The position numbers and the translations under genes are program-made. A stretch of DNA of 33,171 nt from positions 1 through 33,171 of the forward strand of contig SYOX01000236.1 in NCBI GenBank assembly GCA_005804885.1, written 5' to 3'. The stretch comes from Pseudomonadota bacterium. GTDB taxonomy: Bacteria; Myxococcota_A; Bradymonadia; Bradymonadales; GCA-2716585. Each line of letters opens with the position of its first letter. Position 1 is the stretch's first letter. Positions 21,441 through 32,242 of the stretch are shown piece by piece. The notes under the pieces are model-generated. The model was not told the DNA's origin. It made no database searches and saw only the letters and a program-made list of their open reading frames with translations.

Positions 21441-22913
21441 TCAGTCGACGTAGATGGGGTTGGCGTAGATCCAGATCGTGTCCTTGATCAGCGCGTCGGC
21501 CAGATCGCCGAGGGCGGCCCGCAGGTGTTCGGGGCGCATCCGGATCTCGGCGCGGTAGGCGCCTGGGACCGTCGGGGTGAAGGACAGCTCGTCGTCGCCA
21601 GCGGCGACCTCGACGGCGCCGTCGGCGGTTGCGCGCAGGATCCGCAGGGACATCGGCGGCGCGACGTCGAGGCCGAAGACGCCAGGGCGAGCCAGGATGA
21701 GCGTCGGCGAGGCGGCCAGCGACACCCGGTCACCCATCTCCGTGATGTCGCCGGCGGCCTCGGCCCGGAAGTCCATGCCGACGGGCGAGCCCAGGACCTC
21801 GAAGACGACGAAGGAGCGGCCCTCGCGCAGCGCCGTGCGGGCCGTCGCCGGAGCGCGATCGCCGCGCAACATCAGGTGATTGCTGAAGAAACGGGCCATT
21901 CGGCGGAAGCTGTCGGCGCGCTCGCCGTCCGGCAGCTTGAAGGGCAGGGCGTTGCGGTGGGCGTCGGTGCCGCCGGTCCCGACGAGGTGCTGGCCCTCGG
22001 CCAGCAGCGTGTCGAAGGCGCGCAGCGCGGGGCCGCTCTCGGAGAGAAAGCCCAGGATGACCAGATCCGAGGTCGGGCCGCCGCGGACCAGGAAGGGGGC
22101 CAGCGCCTCGGTGAAGCCGAAGGCCTCAAGGCCGAGGAACTCCTCCCGGATGTCCGGATCGATGTTGGCGTGCAGGTTGTAGATTTCGAAGCCGTCGAGC
22201 CCGAGGCGCCTCAGCTCGTCCACGCCCCTGGACTCGGTGTGGGCCTGGAGGACGACCGCGTCGAGCTCCTTGAAGGAGGCCACGCGCTCGGGGGTGACCT
22301 CGGCGTAGAGCCTGTCGCGCTCCTGGGCGTCGCCCGGCAGGTGGCGCCGCATCCCCACGGGCATGACCCCGAACTCGCCGCCCGGCATCAACATCACCTG
22401 GTGGCCGTCGGGGCAGCGCAGCAGGGAGGCGACCGGCTCGCCGTCCTCCTCGATGATCTGGTCGCCCTGGCCGACCAGCAGCAGCGTCTCGAAGTCCTCA
22501 AAGGCGGCCAGCTCCTCGTGATCGGTGGTGAAGACGATGTCCTGGCGCGTCGCGCACACCCCCTCGCGCCAGTCCGCGTCGCAGAGGGCGTTGGGGAGGC
22601 CGTCTTCGAGCCTGGGCTGGCCGTCGCAGGCGTCGTGGGAGTGGATGGTGTGCATGTGGATGAGGGAGCGGGCCTGCGTCATCCCGCGAGGCGCGCCGAG
22701 CAGCGCGGTGTCGGGCAGGGTGCGCTCGACGGCGTAGGGCTCGGGCTCGTCTGGCTCGAGTTCGGGCTCGTCCGGCTCGGGGGAGGGTTCGGGCTCGGGC
22801 TGGGGGGAGGGCTCAGGTTCGCCGGGAGAGGGATCGGGGTCCTGGGCGGGCGGATCGGCGTCGGCGCAGGCGATCATCGGCAGCAGCGGGAGCAAGGCGA
22901 TCAGGTACTTCAT
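21441..22913 (-). CDS. Lipoprotein with PHP-like phosphoesterase domain
   Basis: A 490-residue lipoprotein: MKYLIALLPLLPMIAC gives Cys16, followed by a Pro/Glu/Ser linker (PEPEPSPEPDEPELEP) to about residue 60. The main domain has the metal-ligand pattern of PHP phosphoesterases: HMHTIHSHD (86-94), FTTDHEE (128-134) and, later, HTESRG and GTGGTDAHRN. Cys pairs (CDGQ, CDAD, CATR) suggest an oxidising compartment. The last 130 residues look like a beta domain (FRAEAAGDITEMGDRVSLAA, SFTPTVPGAYRAEIRM). PHP enzymes hydrolyse phosphate esters with two or three metals; the substrate here is unknown. The ATG at 22913 is 16 bases after the stop of the methyltransferase-like gene, so they form an operon. 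A strong ribosome site is not visible, consistent with coupling. Confidence 0.85.
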   Translation of the reverse strand: MKYLIALLPLLPMIACADADPPAQDPDPSPGEPEPSPQPEPEPSPEPDEPELEPDEPEPYAVERTLPDTALLGAPRGMTQARSLIHMHTIHSHDACDGQPRLEDGLPNALCDADWREGVCATRQDIVFTTDHEELAAFEDFETLLLVGQGDQIIEEDGEPVASLLRCPDGHQVMLMPGGEFGVMPVGMRRHLPGDAQERDRLYAEVTPERVASFKELDAVVLQAHTESRGVDELRRLGLDGFEIYNLHANIDPDIREEFLGLEAFGFTEALAPFLVRGGPTSDLVILGFLSESGPALRAFDTLLAEGQHLVGTGGTDAHRNALPFKLPDGERADSFRRMARFFSNHLMLRGDRAPATARTALREGRSFVVFEVLGSPVGMDFRAEAAGDITEMGDRVSLAASPTLILARPGVFGLDVAPPMSLRILRATADGAVEVAAGDDELSFTPTVPGAYRAEIRMRPEHLRAALGDLADALIKDTIWIYANPIYVD

Positions 22914-22929
22914 GGTGGTGCCGTGTCGC

Positions 22930-23712
22930 TCAGAGCTTCGCCCCGAGGATGTAGAAGAGGTGCGAGATGGGGAAGCGCGCGAGGTTGGGGATCGGCAGGT
23001 CTTCGATGCGGCCGAGCACCCTCAGGCCGGGGTGCTTGCGGCCCGTGGCGTAGACCTGCTCGATGGGGGCGGTCCAGTCCTTGGCCTCGACGTCGTCCCC
23101 CCCGGTCCTGTGCAGCCGGATGTCTCTGAAGCCCGGCGGATCTGGCCAGGGCGGCATGTCGAAGAGGCCAAAGCCGACGGGCTCGATCCCCGCCTCCCGG
23201 TAGGTCTGGCGGACCTTGTGGGGGAAGAAGTAGGCCGTCTCGCCGTGGGTCCAGGGCAGGTTGAAGACTCTGTGGAGCAGCCTGTGCCAGGGGTAGCCGA
23301 TGTTGTAGCCGTTGCAGTGGACCGTCATCACATAGCGCCTCGACACCCTCGCCATCTCCTTGATAATAGAGGGGAAATTCGGATCGAAGCCCACCGTGAC
23401 GAAGTTCCACACGAGGTCATAGTGCGCGTCGGGCAGCCCGGTGGCGCTCGGATCGCCCTGGTGAAGCGTCAGCCGATCCGAGAGCCCGAGGCGCTCCCAG
23501 ACGGCCAGCCCCTGGGGGGCGGCGTTGAAGAGGTGGACGTCGCGGCCGCGCTTGCCGAAGGGCAGGCTGTAGAGCGAGGGCATGGCCTTGGCGCCGCCTG
23601 CGGGCAGCTCAAGGACGCGCTGGATGTCGTGGGCGTCGAGCAGGCGCGCCACGGTGCGGTCGAGGCGGACGCGATCGTAGGTGATGCCGAAGGGCTCTAC
23701 TTCCTGAGACAT
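22930..23712 (-). CDS. SAM-dependent methyltransferase-like protein
   Basis: A 260-residue Rossmann-type protein. Motif I is RVLELPAGGAKAMPS (32-46), with Pro in place of the first Gly of the usual E/D-x-G-x-G; VHLFNAAP follows at strand 2, LTLHQGDPSATGLPDAHYDL is the acidic-loop region, VWNFVTVGFDPN is motif post-II and IIKEMARVSRRYVMTVH matches the 'l.E..RV.r.v..t' helix-strand of class I methyltransferases. The C-terminal 100 residues (MPPWPDPPGFRDIRL, LPIPNLARFPISHLFYILG) are not recognised. ATG at 23712 has GGAG three to four bases upstream; the frame continues upstream to 24273 as Arg/Pro-rich noise. Substrate unknown; the partner gene encodes a PHP-like lipoprotein. Candidate promoter at 23751-23780. 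Confidence 0.82.
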   Translation of the reverse strand: MSQEVEPFGITYDRVRLDRTVARLLDAHDIQRVLELPAGGAKAMPSLYSLPFGKRGRDVHLFNAAPQGLAVWERLGLSDRLTLHQGDPSATGLPDAHYDLVWNFVTVGFDPNFPSIIKEMARVSRRYVMTVHCNGYNIGYPWHRLLHRVFNLPWTHGETAYFFPHKVRQTYREAGIEPVGFGLFDMPPWPDPPGFRDIRLHRTGGDDVEAKDWTAPIEQVYATGRKHPGLRVLGRIEDLPIPNLARFPISHLFYILGAKL

Positions 23713-23750
23713 GGGCTCCGACGTGCGTGCGGGTTTCTTCGCCTGAGCAC

Positions 23751-23780
23751 AACATACCCGATTGACCCGATCCCTGGCTA
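23751..23780 (-). promoter_or_regulatory. Candidate promoter for the methyltransferase/PHP operon
   Basis: On the minus strand TAGCCA (23780-23775), 18 bases, TATGTT (23756-23751). Both are 4 of 6. The leader would be about 32 bases to the ATG at 23712. Confidence 0.4.
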
Positions 23781-23861
23781 TAGGCGCATGATGGGCGCTG
23801 CGGGCGAAGGCGGAGGGGCCACGGGAGGAGATCGGGCGGTCAAGGGGCCGGGGAGCGTGCG

Positions 23862-24707
23862 GTGATCGAGTCGAGGTCGAAGGTGCGCTGGGCGCTGGGG
23901 GGGATCGCCGGGTTGGTGGCCGCGACGATCGCGGCCTGGTGGGCGCTGGACGCGCCGAGGCCGCAGGGCGAGCGCGGCCCCGCGGCGGACGCGGCGGCGC
24001 GGCGCGTGATGGCGGCGGCGGGGGTCGATGGGTGGGCGCGGACCGGGGCGGTGTCGTGGCGCATGGAGGGCCGGGACTACCTGTGGGACAGGCGGCGCTC
24101 GCTGGCGCGGGTGCGGGCCGAGGGGGAGGTGGCGCTCGTCGACCTGACGACGATGCGGGGCAAGGCCTTCCGGGGCGGGGCGGAGGTGCGCGGCGACGAG
24201 GGGCTGGCGCTGGTGGCGCGCGGCTACTCGGACTGGGCGCGGGCGTCCTTCTGGCTCTACCCCTTCGCCTCATTCTTTGATCCAGGGGCGCGGCGCGCGC
24301 TCGTCGGCCAGGACCTTTGGGTGGGCTACGATCCTGCGCCGCCGCACAACCCGGCGGATTACGACGGGCCGGTCAAGTGGCACGGGGATCCGAAGGGGTG
24401 GCGGCAGGGGACGCCGGTCAACGCGCCGCTGCGAGGCCTGACGCCGGGCGACGGCTACCTCTGGCGGCTTGGACCGCAGGGGCTGCCCGTGTCGTGGCGG
24501 GCGTGGGCGGCGATCCTGCCCTTGGGAGGCGTGCAGGCGAGCTGGGAGGGCTGGCAGGCGCTCCCGACGGGGGCGCAGATCGCCACGCGCCACCGGGGGC
24601 CCATGGGCGGCGATCTGGATCTGGAGGAGGTGCGCGGCGCCGAGCGCCTCGATGAACTGGAGGTCGGGGATCCCTTCTGCCCGCTGCCGACCGCCAGGTG
24701 TCGGTGA
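23862..24707 (+). CDS. Exported/membrane-anchored protein, unknown function
   Basis: A 281-residue product starting at GTG 23862 with GGGGAG seven bases upstream. Residues 9-29 (WALGGIAGLVAATIAAWWAL) are a signal anchor or signal peptide. The rest is soluble, Trp/Arg/Gly-rich, with aromatic motifs such as RDYLWDRRRSLARVR, FWLYPFASFFDPG, YDGPVKWHGDPKGW and GGDLDLEEVRGAERLDELEV, consistent with a lipocalin- or LolA/LolB-like beta-sheet that reads a substrate through aromatic residues, but I do not recognise the family with certainty. It stands alone, divergent from the methyltransferase gene and convergent with the SDR gene. The codon pattern (GC at third positions) matches its neighbours and supports it as real coding sequence. 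Confidence 0.72.
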   Translation: MIESRSKVRWALGGIAGLVAATIAAWWALDAPRPQGERGPAADAAARRVMAAAGVDGWARTGAVSWRMEGRDYLWDRRRSLARVRAEGEVALVDLTTMRGKAFRGGAEVRGDEGLALVARGYSDWARASFWLYPFASFFDPGARRALVGQDLWVGYDPAPPHNPADYDGPVKWHGDPKGWRQGTPVNAPLRGLTPGDGYLWRLGPQGLPVSWRAWAAILPLGGVQASWEGWQALPTGAQIATRHRGPMGGDLDLEEVRGAERLDELEVGDPFCPLPTARCR

Positions 24708-24804
24708 CCCTCGGGCCCACGGCCCCAAGGAGCCCAGCCTCGCCGCCCGATGATCGAGGGCACGGCCTGCGGCGCCGCCTTGCCCAGGACGGAGGCGGGC
24801 GGGG

Positions 24805-25839
24805 TCAGAGCTGGCCGGAGGCGCGGTAGAAGTCGTAGGTGCGGCCGAGCATCTCGAAGGGATCCTGGTGCCGGGGGTTGAAGCCAAGCTCGCGCCGCGC
24901 CTTGCGAATATCGATGCGGCGGCTGGTGATGAAGAGCCTCAGGCGCTCGGGGGAGAGGGGAGGGGGGCGCCTCAGGAGGTCTGCGACGGGGGTGGTGAGC
25001 TGGGCGGCGAGCCAGGCCAGGGGCAGGGGGACGGGGATGGAGGGGCGCGGGTTGCCGACGAGGCGGGCGGCGGCGCGCAGGATGTCGCCGAGCGTGTGGC
25101 CGGCGTCGGAGTGGACGAGGTAGATCTGCCCGGGGCGGCCGCGCTCGGCGGCCAGCTCGAGGGCCTGGACGAGGTCAAGGACGTCGATGAGGGGCTTTTC
25201 GACGTCGAGGCTGCCGCCGATGGCGGGGAAGCGGCCCTTCTGGCAGAGCTTGAAGAGCTTGAGGAGCTCGCCGCCCTCCTTGCCAGGGCCGGTGACGAGG
25301 CAGGGGCGGACGATGACGGGGTTGAGGCCCTCGGCGCGGTGCAGGTCGAGCAGCGCGAGCTCGGCCTCGCGCTTGGAGCGCTGGTAGGGGTTGGAGGGGC
25401 GGCAGGGGGTCTGCTCGTCGACGACGGCGGCGTCCGGCGTGCCCATGGCGGCCGTCGAGGAGACGAAGACGAAGCGCGGGACGCCGGCGCGGATGGCCTC
25501 CTGGGCGAGCAGGCGGGACCCCTGGCGGTTGACGGCGTCGAAGGCGTCGGCGCCGGTGCCGTCGTGGAAGGTGTGCAGGCGGGCGATGGCGCAGTGGAAG
25601 ACGGCGTCGAGGCCCTCGCACAGGCCATGGAGGGAGGCCGGGTCGGTCAGATCGCCGCGCGCGGTCGACAGGCCCGGGGTGTCGGGGTCGAAGATCGCGT
25701 GGAGGCGCTCGGGGTCCCGGACCAGGGCGCGCACGCGGGTGTCGCCTCGCCGCAGCAGGCTGGCGACGAGGTGCTGGCCGACGAAGCCGGTGGCGCCCGT
25801 GACCAGGACGTTGCGGGGGGGGGCTGCGCGATCATTCAT
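24805..25839 (-). CDS. Extended SDR: NAD(P)-dependent epimerase / 3-beta-HSD family
   Basis: A 344-residue Rossmann enzyme. Cofactor loop G-A-T-G-F-V-G at 15-21 (VLVTGATGFVGQHLVASLLR), ARGDLTDPASL for adenine contacts, catalytic Ser region FVFVSSTAAMG, and Y-Q-R-S-K (YxxxK), all intact. VIVRPCLVTGPGKEGG and the C-terminal part (LGFNPRHQDPFEMLGRTYDF) fit the 3-beta-hydroxysteroid dehydrogenase/isomerase or DFR-like branch of extended SDRs. The substrate could be a nucleotide sugar, a sterol-like or an acyl compound; nothing nearby decides this. The ATG at 25839 is the natural family start, 3-10 residues before the first beta strand. The gene stands alone, divergent from pilB. Confidence 0.92.
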   Translation of the reverse strand: MNDRAAPPRNVLVTGATGFVGQHLVASLLRRGDTRVRALVRDPERLHAIFDPDTPGLSTARGDLTDPASLHGLCEGLDAVFHCAIARLHTFHDGTGADAFDAVNRQGSRLLAQEAIRAGVPRFVFVSSTAAMGTPDAAVVDEQTPCRPSNPYQRSKREAELALLDLHRAEGLNPVIVRPCLVTGPGKEGGELLKLFKLCQKGRFPAIGGSLDVEKPLIDVLDLVQALELAAERGRPGQIYLVHSDAGHTLGDILRAAARLVGNPRPSIPVPLPLAWLAAQLTTPVADLLRRPPPLSPERLRLFITSRRIDIRKARRELGFNPRHQDPFEMLGRTYDFYRASGQL

Positions 25840-25899
25840 GGCGTCGGTCCGGGGCGCGGGTGTCGATGGCGTCGGGCTCGAAGGCCACAGGCGGGGACG

Positions 25900-25928
25900 T
25901 TGACGCCATGGGGTAGCTCTGGTAGCCT
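25900..25928 (+). promoter_or_regulatory. Candidate sigma-70 promoter for pilB
   Basis: TTGACG (25900-25905), 17 bases, TAGCCT (25923-25928). The -35 is 5 of 6; the -10 keeps T1, A2 and T6. It predicts a leader of about 175 bases that includes the hairpin at 26057-26077. Confidence 0.4.
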
Positions 25929-26056
25929 CACCGCGTCAATGTCTCTGACAAGGCGCAAGGGCGTACAGGGTCATTGGGCGGCGATTCAAGGCGAATCACA
26001 AGTGTCTGGGTCAGGAGCAGGGCGAGGCAGGACCTGAGGGTCTCTGGCGCGCCCGA

Positions 26057-26077
26057 GGTGGTCTGCGACAGACCACC
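26057..26077 (+). promoter_or_regulatory. Perfect hairpin in the pilB leader
   Basis: GGTGGTCTG (26057-26065), loop CGA, CAGACCACC (26069-26077): a 9-bp perfect stem, followed by the pyrimidine- and T-rich CTCTCTTTATGTTTG and then the ribosome site AAGGAG. It may be an attenuator, an RNA-binding site or an operator for a dimeric protein. Confidence 0.55.
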
Positions 26078-26110
26078 CTCTCTTTATGTTTGAAGGAGCG
26101 CGGTTACGAG

Positions 26111-27820
<1,710 letters not shown>

Positions 27821-27823
27821 AGG

Positions 27824-27864
27824 GCCACGGGAAGCCCCGCGCGGCGGGGCGCGTTTCCCCTGGC
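27824..27864 (+). terminator. Hairpin between pilB and pilT
   Basis: GCCCCGC (27834-27840), loop GCG, GCGGGGC (27844-27850), extended after a bulge by GGGAA/TTCCC and GCCA/TGGC. It begins 3 bases after the pilB stop. T's are few, so termination may be partial, letting some transcripts reach pilT. Confidence 0.55.
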
Positions 27865-27895
27865 GGCGCACAAGTCAGCCTGCCCCCCCGAGAAA

Positions 27896-27923
27896 TTGCC
27901 GGCGGGGCGGAGTGTGGTAGTTT
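27896..27923 (+). promoter_or_regulatory. Candidate promoter for pilT
   Basis: TTGCCG (27896-27901), 16 bases, TAGTTT (27918-27923). Both hexamers are moderate. The leader to the ATG at 27979 would be about 50 bases. Together with the upstream hairpin it would let pilT be expressed separately from pilB. Confidence 0.4.
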
Positions 27924-27978
27924 TCCAGAGCCCCACAGGGCAAGCCCCCGTGCGAGCGCCACGGGCTGAGGAGGGTGG

Positions 27979-29064
27979 ATGCCGAATCTTCACCAGCTGC
28001 TCAAGATCATGGTCGACAAGGACTCGTCGGACTTGCACCTGACGGTCAACAGCGCGCCGCAGCTGCGGATCGACGGTCGGCTGCATCCGCTGCGGATGCC
28101 ACCCTTGAGCGGCGCCGAGACGCGCCAGCTGAGCTACAGCGTGCTGACCGACGCGCAGAAGAAGAAGTTCGAGACGACCAACGAGCTGGACTTCTCCTTC
28201 GGGGTCAAGGGCCTGGCGCGCTTCCGCGGCAACATCTTCATGCAGCGCGGCGCCGTCAGCGGCGTCTTCCGCCGCATCCCGCTGGAAATCCTGAGCTTCG
28301 AGCAGCTCGGCCTGCCGCCGGTGCTCAAGAGCCTGTCGGAGCGCAACCAGGGCTTGATCCTGGTGACGGGCCCGACGGGCTCGGGCAAGTCGACCCCGCT
28401 CGCGGCGATGATCGACTACATCAACTCCGAGAAGCACCATCACATCCTGACGATCGAAGACCCGATCGAGTACATCCACGTCCACAAGAACTGCATCATC
28501 AACCAGCGCGAGATCGGCGCCGACACCTCCGGTGTCAAGGACGCGCTCAAGTACGTCCTGCGGCAGGACCCCGACGTCGTGCTCGTCGGCGAGATGCGGG
28601 ACCTCGAGACGGTCGAGGCGGCGCTGACGATCGCCGAGACGGGTCACCTTTGCATGGCGACCTTGCACACCAACGGCACCATCCAGACGATCAACCGCAT
28701 CCTGGACGTCTTCCCGCCCTTCCAGCAGGATCAGATCCGGGCGCAGCTCTCCTTCGTCCTCGAAGGGATCGTCTCCCAGCAGCTCATCCCGAAGGCCTCG
28801 GGGTCTGGCCGCGCGATGTCGATGGAGATCCTTGTGCCGACGCCCGCGATACGCAACCTTATCCGGGAGGACAAGCTCCACCAGGTCTACAGCCAGATGC
28901 AGATGGGGCAGTCCAAGCACGCGATGCAGACCATGAACCAGTCGCTCCTGGATCTGATCCAGCGCCGGATCATCACGTTGGAGGACGCGCTGACGCGCTC
29001 TCCGGACACCGAGGAGCTCCATCAGATGTTCAGCGGGGGGCGCGCGGGCAAGGTGGGCCGCTAG
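27979..29064 (+). CDS. pilT: Type IV pilus retraction ATPase PilT
   Basis: A 361-residue PilT, the hexameric ATPase that depolymerises the pilus and drives twitching or social motility. N-terminal PAS-like domain (MVDKDSSDLHLTVNSAPQLR) at 1-105; Walker A GPTGSGKST at 131-139; Asp box TIEDPIEYIH; REIGADTSGVKDALKYVLRQ; Walker B DPDVVLVGEMRDLETVEAAL; His box ETGHLCMATLHTNGT; and the PilT C-terminal motif PAIRNLIRE, needed for retraction. No tetracysteine site, separating it from PilB. GAGGAGGG just before ATG 27979 fixes the start. One oddity: residue 140, directly after the Walker A S-T, is Pro (codon CCG, 28396-28398), where this family nearly always has Thr (GKSTTLAAM). Confidence 0.97.
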   Translation: MPNLHQLLKIMVDKDSSDLHLTVNSAPQLRIDGRLHPLRMPPLSGAETRQLSYSVLTDAQKKKFETTNELDFSFGVKGLARFRGNIFMQRGAVSGVFRRIPLEILSFEQLGLPPVLKSLSERNQGLILVTGPTGSGKSTPLAAMIDYINSEKHHHILTIEDPIEYIHVHKNCIINQREIGADTSGVKDALKYVLRQDPDVVLVGEMRDLETVEAALTIAETGHLCMATLHTNGTIQTINRILDVFPPFQQDQIRAQLSFVLEGIVSQQLIPKASGSGRAMSMEILVPTPAIRNLIREDKLHQVYSQMQMGQSKHAMQTMNQSLLDLIQRRIITLEDALTRSPDTEELHQMFSGGRAGKVGR

Positions 29065-29141
29065 GTCAGAGTGAGGCAGGGTGAGGATCAAGGCGCTCGC
29101 GCGCAGTGCGCGGGGCCTTGAAGGCACGAGAGGTTTTGAAG

Positions 29142-30362
<1,221 letters not shown>

Positions 30363-30391
30363 CCCCGGCCTTCCCAAGAGGCCGCCCTCCC

Positions 30392-32233
30392 ATGCCCGAG
30401 AGCCCACTACCGGCCGCTCGCCTGCGCGAGAAGCTTGAGCGCCTGATGCTCTTCCGGGTGCTGATGGTCACTCTCCTGCTGGGCTCGGCCATCGTCGTCA
30501 ACATCAACGACGTCGAGAGCTTCGCCGACCCCTCCTACATCGCCATCTTCACCCTCATCATCGGCACCTACGTCGCCACGATCTTCTACGCCGTCCTGGT
30601 CACCCGCCTCAAGGCCCTGGCCGCCCTGGCCCACGCCCAGCTCGTCGGCGACGTCCTGCTGGCCGGCGGCCTCGTCTACGTCACCGGCGGCACACAGTCC
30701 ATCTTCGCCTTCCTCTTCTACCTGACGATCATCAACAGCGCGATCCTGATGGGCCGCAAGGCCGCCTTCATCACCGCGACCCTGTGCAGCGTCACCTTCC
30801 TCCTGATGCTCTCCTCCCAGCTCGGCTGGGTCCAGATCGCCTGGGGGCCGCCGCTGGGCCGCGGCGTGGCCGCCAACCACGTCTACAGCGTCATCGTCAA
30901 CATCGTCGCCTACTACCTCGTCGGCCTGCTGGCCGGCTACCTCGCCCGGCGCCTCGAAGAGCAGGGCAGCGAGCTTGAGCGCAAGCAGCTCGACATCCGC
31001 GAACTCCAGGCCCTCAACCAGCACATCCTCTCCTCGATCACCTCCGGCGTCGTCACCCTCGACACGCAGAAGCGGATCCTCTTCCTCAACCGCGCCGCCG
31101 AGGAGCTCCTGGGCTGCACCATCAAGGAGATCTACGGCGCGCCCGCCGCCCAGATGCTCGTCGAGCTCTCCACCGCCATCGAGTCGCTGCTGGCCCCCGG
31201 CGGCGGCGAGCGCTGGGAGGGCTGGGTCGACAGGGCCCAGAGCGATCCGGTCTTCTTGAGCGTGAGCCACTCGCCCCTCTTTGACGGCAAGGGCGAGCAC
31301 TACGGCCACATCCTGACCCTCCAGGACCTGACCCTGATGCACCAGATGCAGCGCAGGGTGCAGCGCCACGAGCGCCTGGCCGCCGTCGGCCAGCTCGCCG
31401 CCGCCATCGCCCACGAGGTCCGAAACCCGCTGGCCTCCATCAGCGGCTCGGTCGAGATGCTCCAGATGTTCGTCGACCAGGGCGGCGACGAGGATCGGCT
31501 CATGCGGATCGTCCTGCGCGAGATCGACCGACTCAACATCCTCATCGGCGACTTCCTGGACTACGCCCGCGACCGCCGCCGCTCCTTCGAGCCCGTCCAG
31601 CTCGACGCCATCATCGGCGAGACCCTCGACCTCTTCCTGCACGACGAGAAGATGGCCGGCGGCGTGGTCCTGCGCCGGGACGTCGAGGCCTGCAAGGGCC
31701 TCGAAATCCAGGCCAACGCCGACGGCATCAAGCAGATCGTCTGGAACCTGCTGCGCAACGCCTCCCAGGCCATGGACGGCAAGGGCGAGATCGTCGTCCG
31801 CGTCAAGATCTGCATCGCCGAGCGCCAGCCCGACGGCCAGTGGGAGGCGCTCGAAGACGTCGATGACCCAGCCGACGGCGTCGTCGTCCGCGTCACCGTC
31901 TCCGACAGCGGGCCAGGCATCTCGGACGACATCCGCGACAGGCTCTTCGAACCCTTCTTCACGACAAAAAGAGGCGGCACTGGCCTGGGACTTGCGACCA
32001 TCTACCGGATCGTCGAAGATCACGACGGCGTCATCGGCGTGGAGACCTCGACAGAGGGCACGACCTTCATCATCGATCTGCCCATCCGCAGGCACCCCAG
32101 CGAGGTGCCTGTAGAGAGCGCGCCGAGCATGATCCCGCTGGCCAGATCCTGGGCTGAGCCCACCGGCGAGGTCCTGCTGCGCGGCGCGGTGGCCGCGGTG
32201 GGACAGGAGGCGCCCGTGGGGCGTTGGAAGTAA
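30392..32233 (+). CDS. pilS: Sensor histidine kinase PilS
   Basis: A 613-residue sensor kinase. Six hydrophobic segments lie at about 20-37, 49-70, 82-98, 104-120, 125-145 and 166-184, the PilS topology. A PAS domain follows at about 205-310 (HILSSITSGVVTLDTQKRIL), then HisKA with the phosphoacceptor H341 in AIAHEVRNPLASISG, and the ATPase domain with the N box (IVWNLLRNASQAM), G1 DSGPGI, F box FEPFFTTK and G2 GGTGLGLATI. All catalytic motifs are intact. A C-terminal tail of about 40 residues after LPIRRH is unlike the family core. In related bacteria PilS senses pilin in the membrane and controls pilA through PilR. ATG 30392 has AAGAGG 10 bases upstream. The stop is nine bases before pilR. 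Confidence 0.95.
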   Translation: MPESPLPAARLREKLERLMLFRVLMVTLLLGSAIVVNINDVESFADPSYIAIFTLIIGTYVATIFYAVLVTRLKALAALAHAQLVGDVLLAGGLVYVTGGTQSIFAFLFYLTIINSAILMGRKAAFITATLCSVTFLLMLSSQLGWVQIAWGPPLGRGVAANHVYSVIVNIVAYYLVGLLAGYLARRLEEQGSELERKQLDIRELQALNQHILSSITSGVVTLDTQKRILFLNRAAEELLGCTIKEIYGAPAAQMLVELSTAIESLLAPGGGERWEGWVDRAQSDPVFLSVSHSPLFDGKGEHYGHILTLQDLTLMHQMQRRVQRHERLAAVGQLAAAIAHEVRNPLASISGSVEMLQMFVDQGGDEDRLMRIVLREIDRLNILIGDFLDYARDRRRSFEPVQLDAIIGETLDLFLHDEKMAGGVVLRRDVEACKGLEIQANADGIKQIVWNLLRNASQAMDGKGEIVVRVKICIAERQPDGQWEALEDVDDPADGVVVRVTVSDSGPGISDDIRDRLFEPFFTTKRGGTGLGLATIYRIVEDHDGVIGVETSTEGTTFIIDLPIRRHPSEVPVESAPSMIPLARSWAEPTGEVLLRGAVAAVGQEAPVGRWK

Positions 32234-32242
32234 GGGGGGGGG

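Noticed and set aside
23713..24273. N-terminal extension of the methyltransferase-like protein to 24273
   Set aside because: The extension is Arg/Pro-rich, antisense to the exported-protein gene and precedes a normal start with a GGAG site at 23712.
25840..26110. Sigma-54 promoter upstream of pilB
   Set aside because: No GG-N10-GC pair with matching flanks was found; the only candidate is sigma-70-like.
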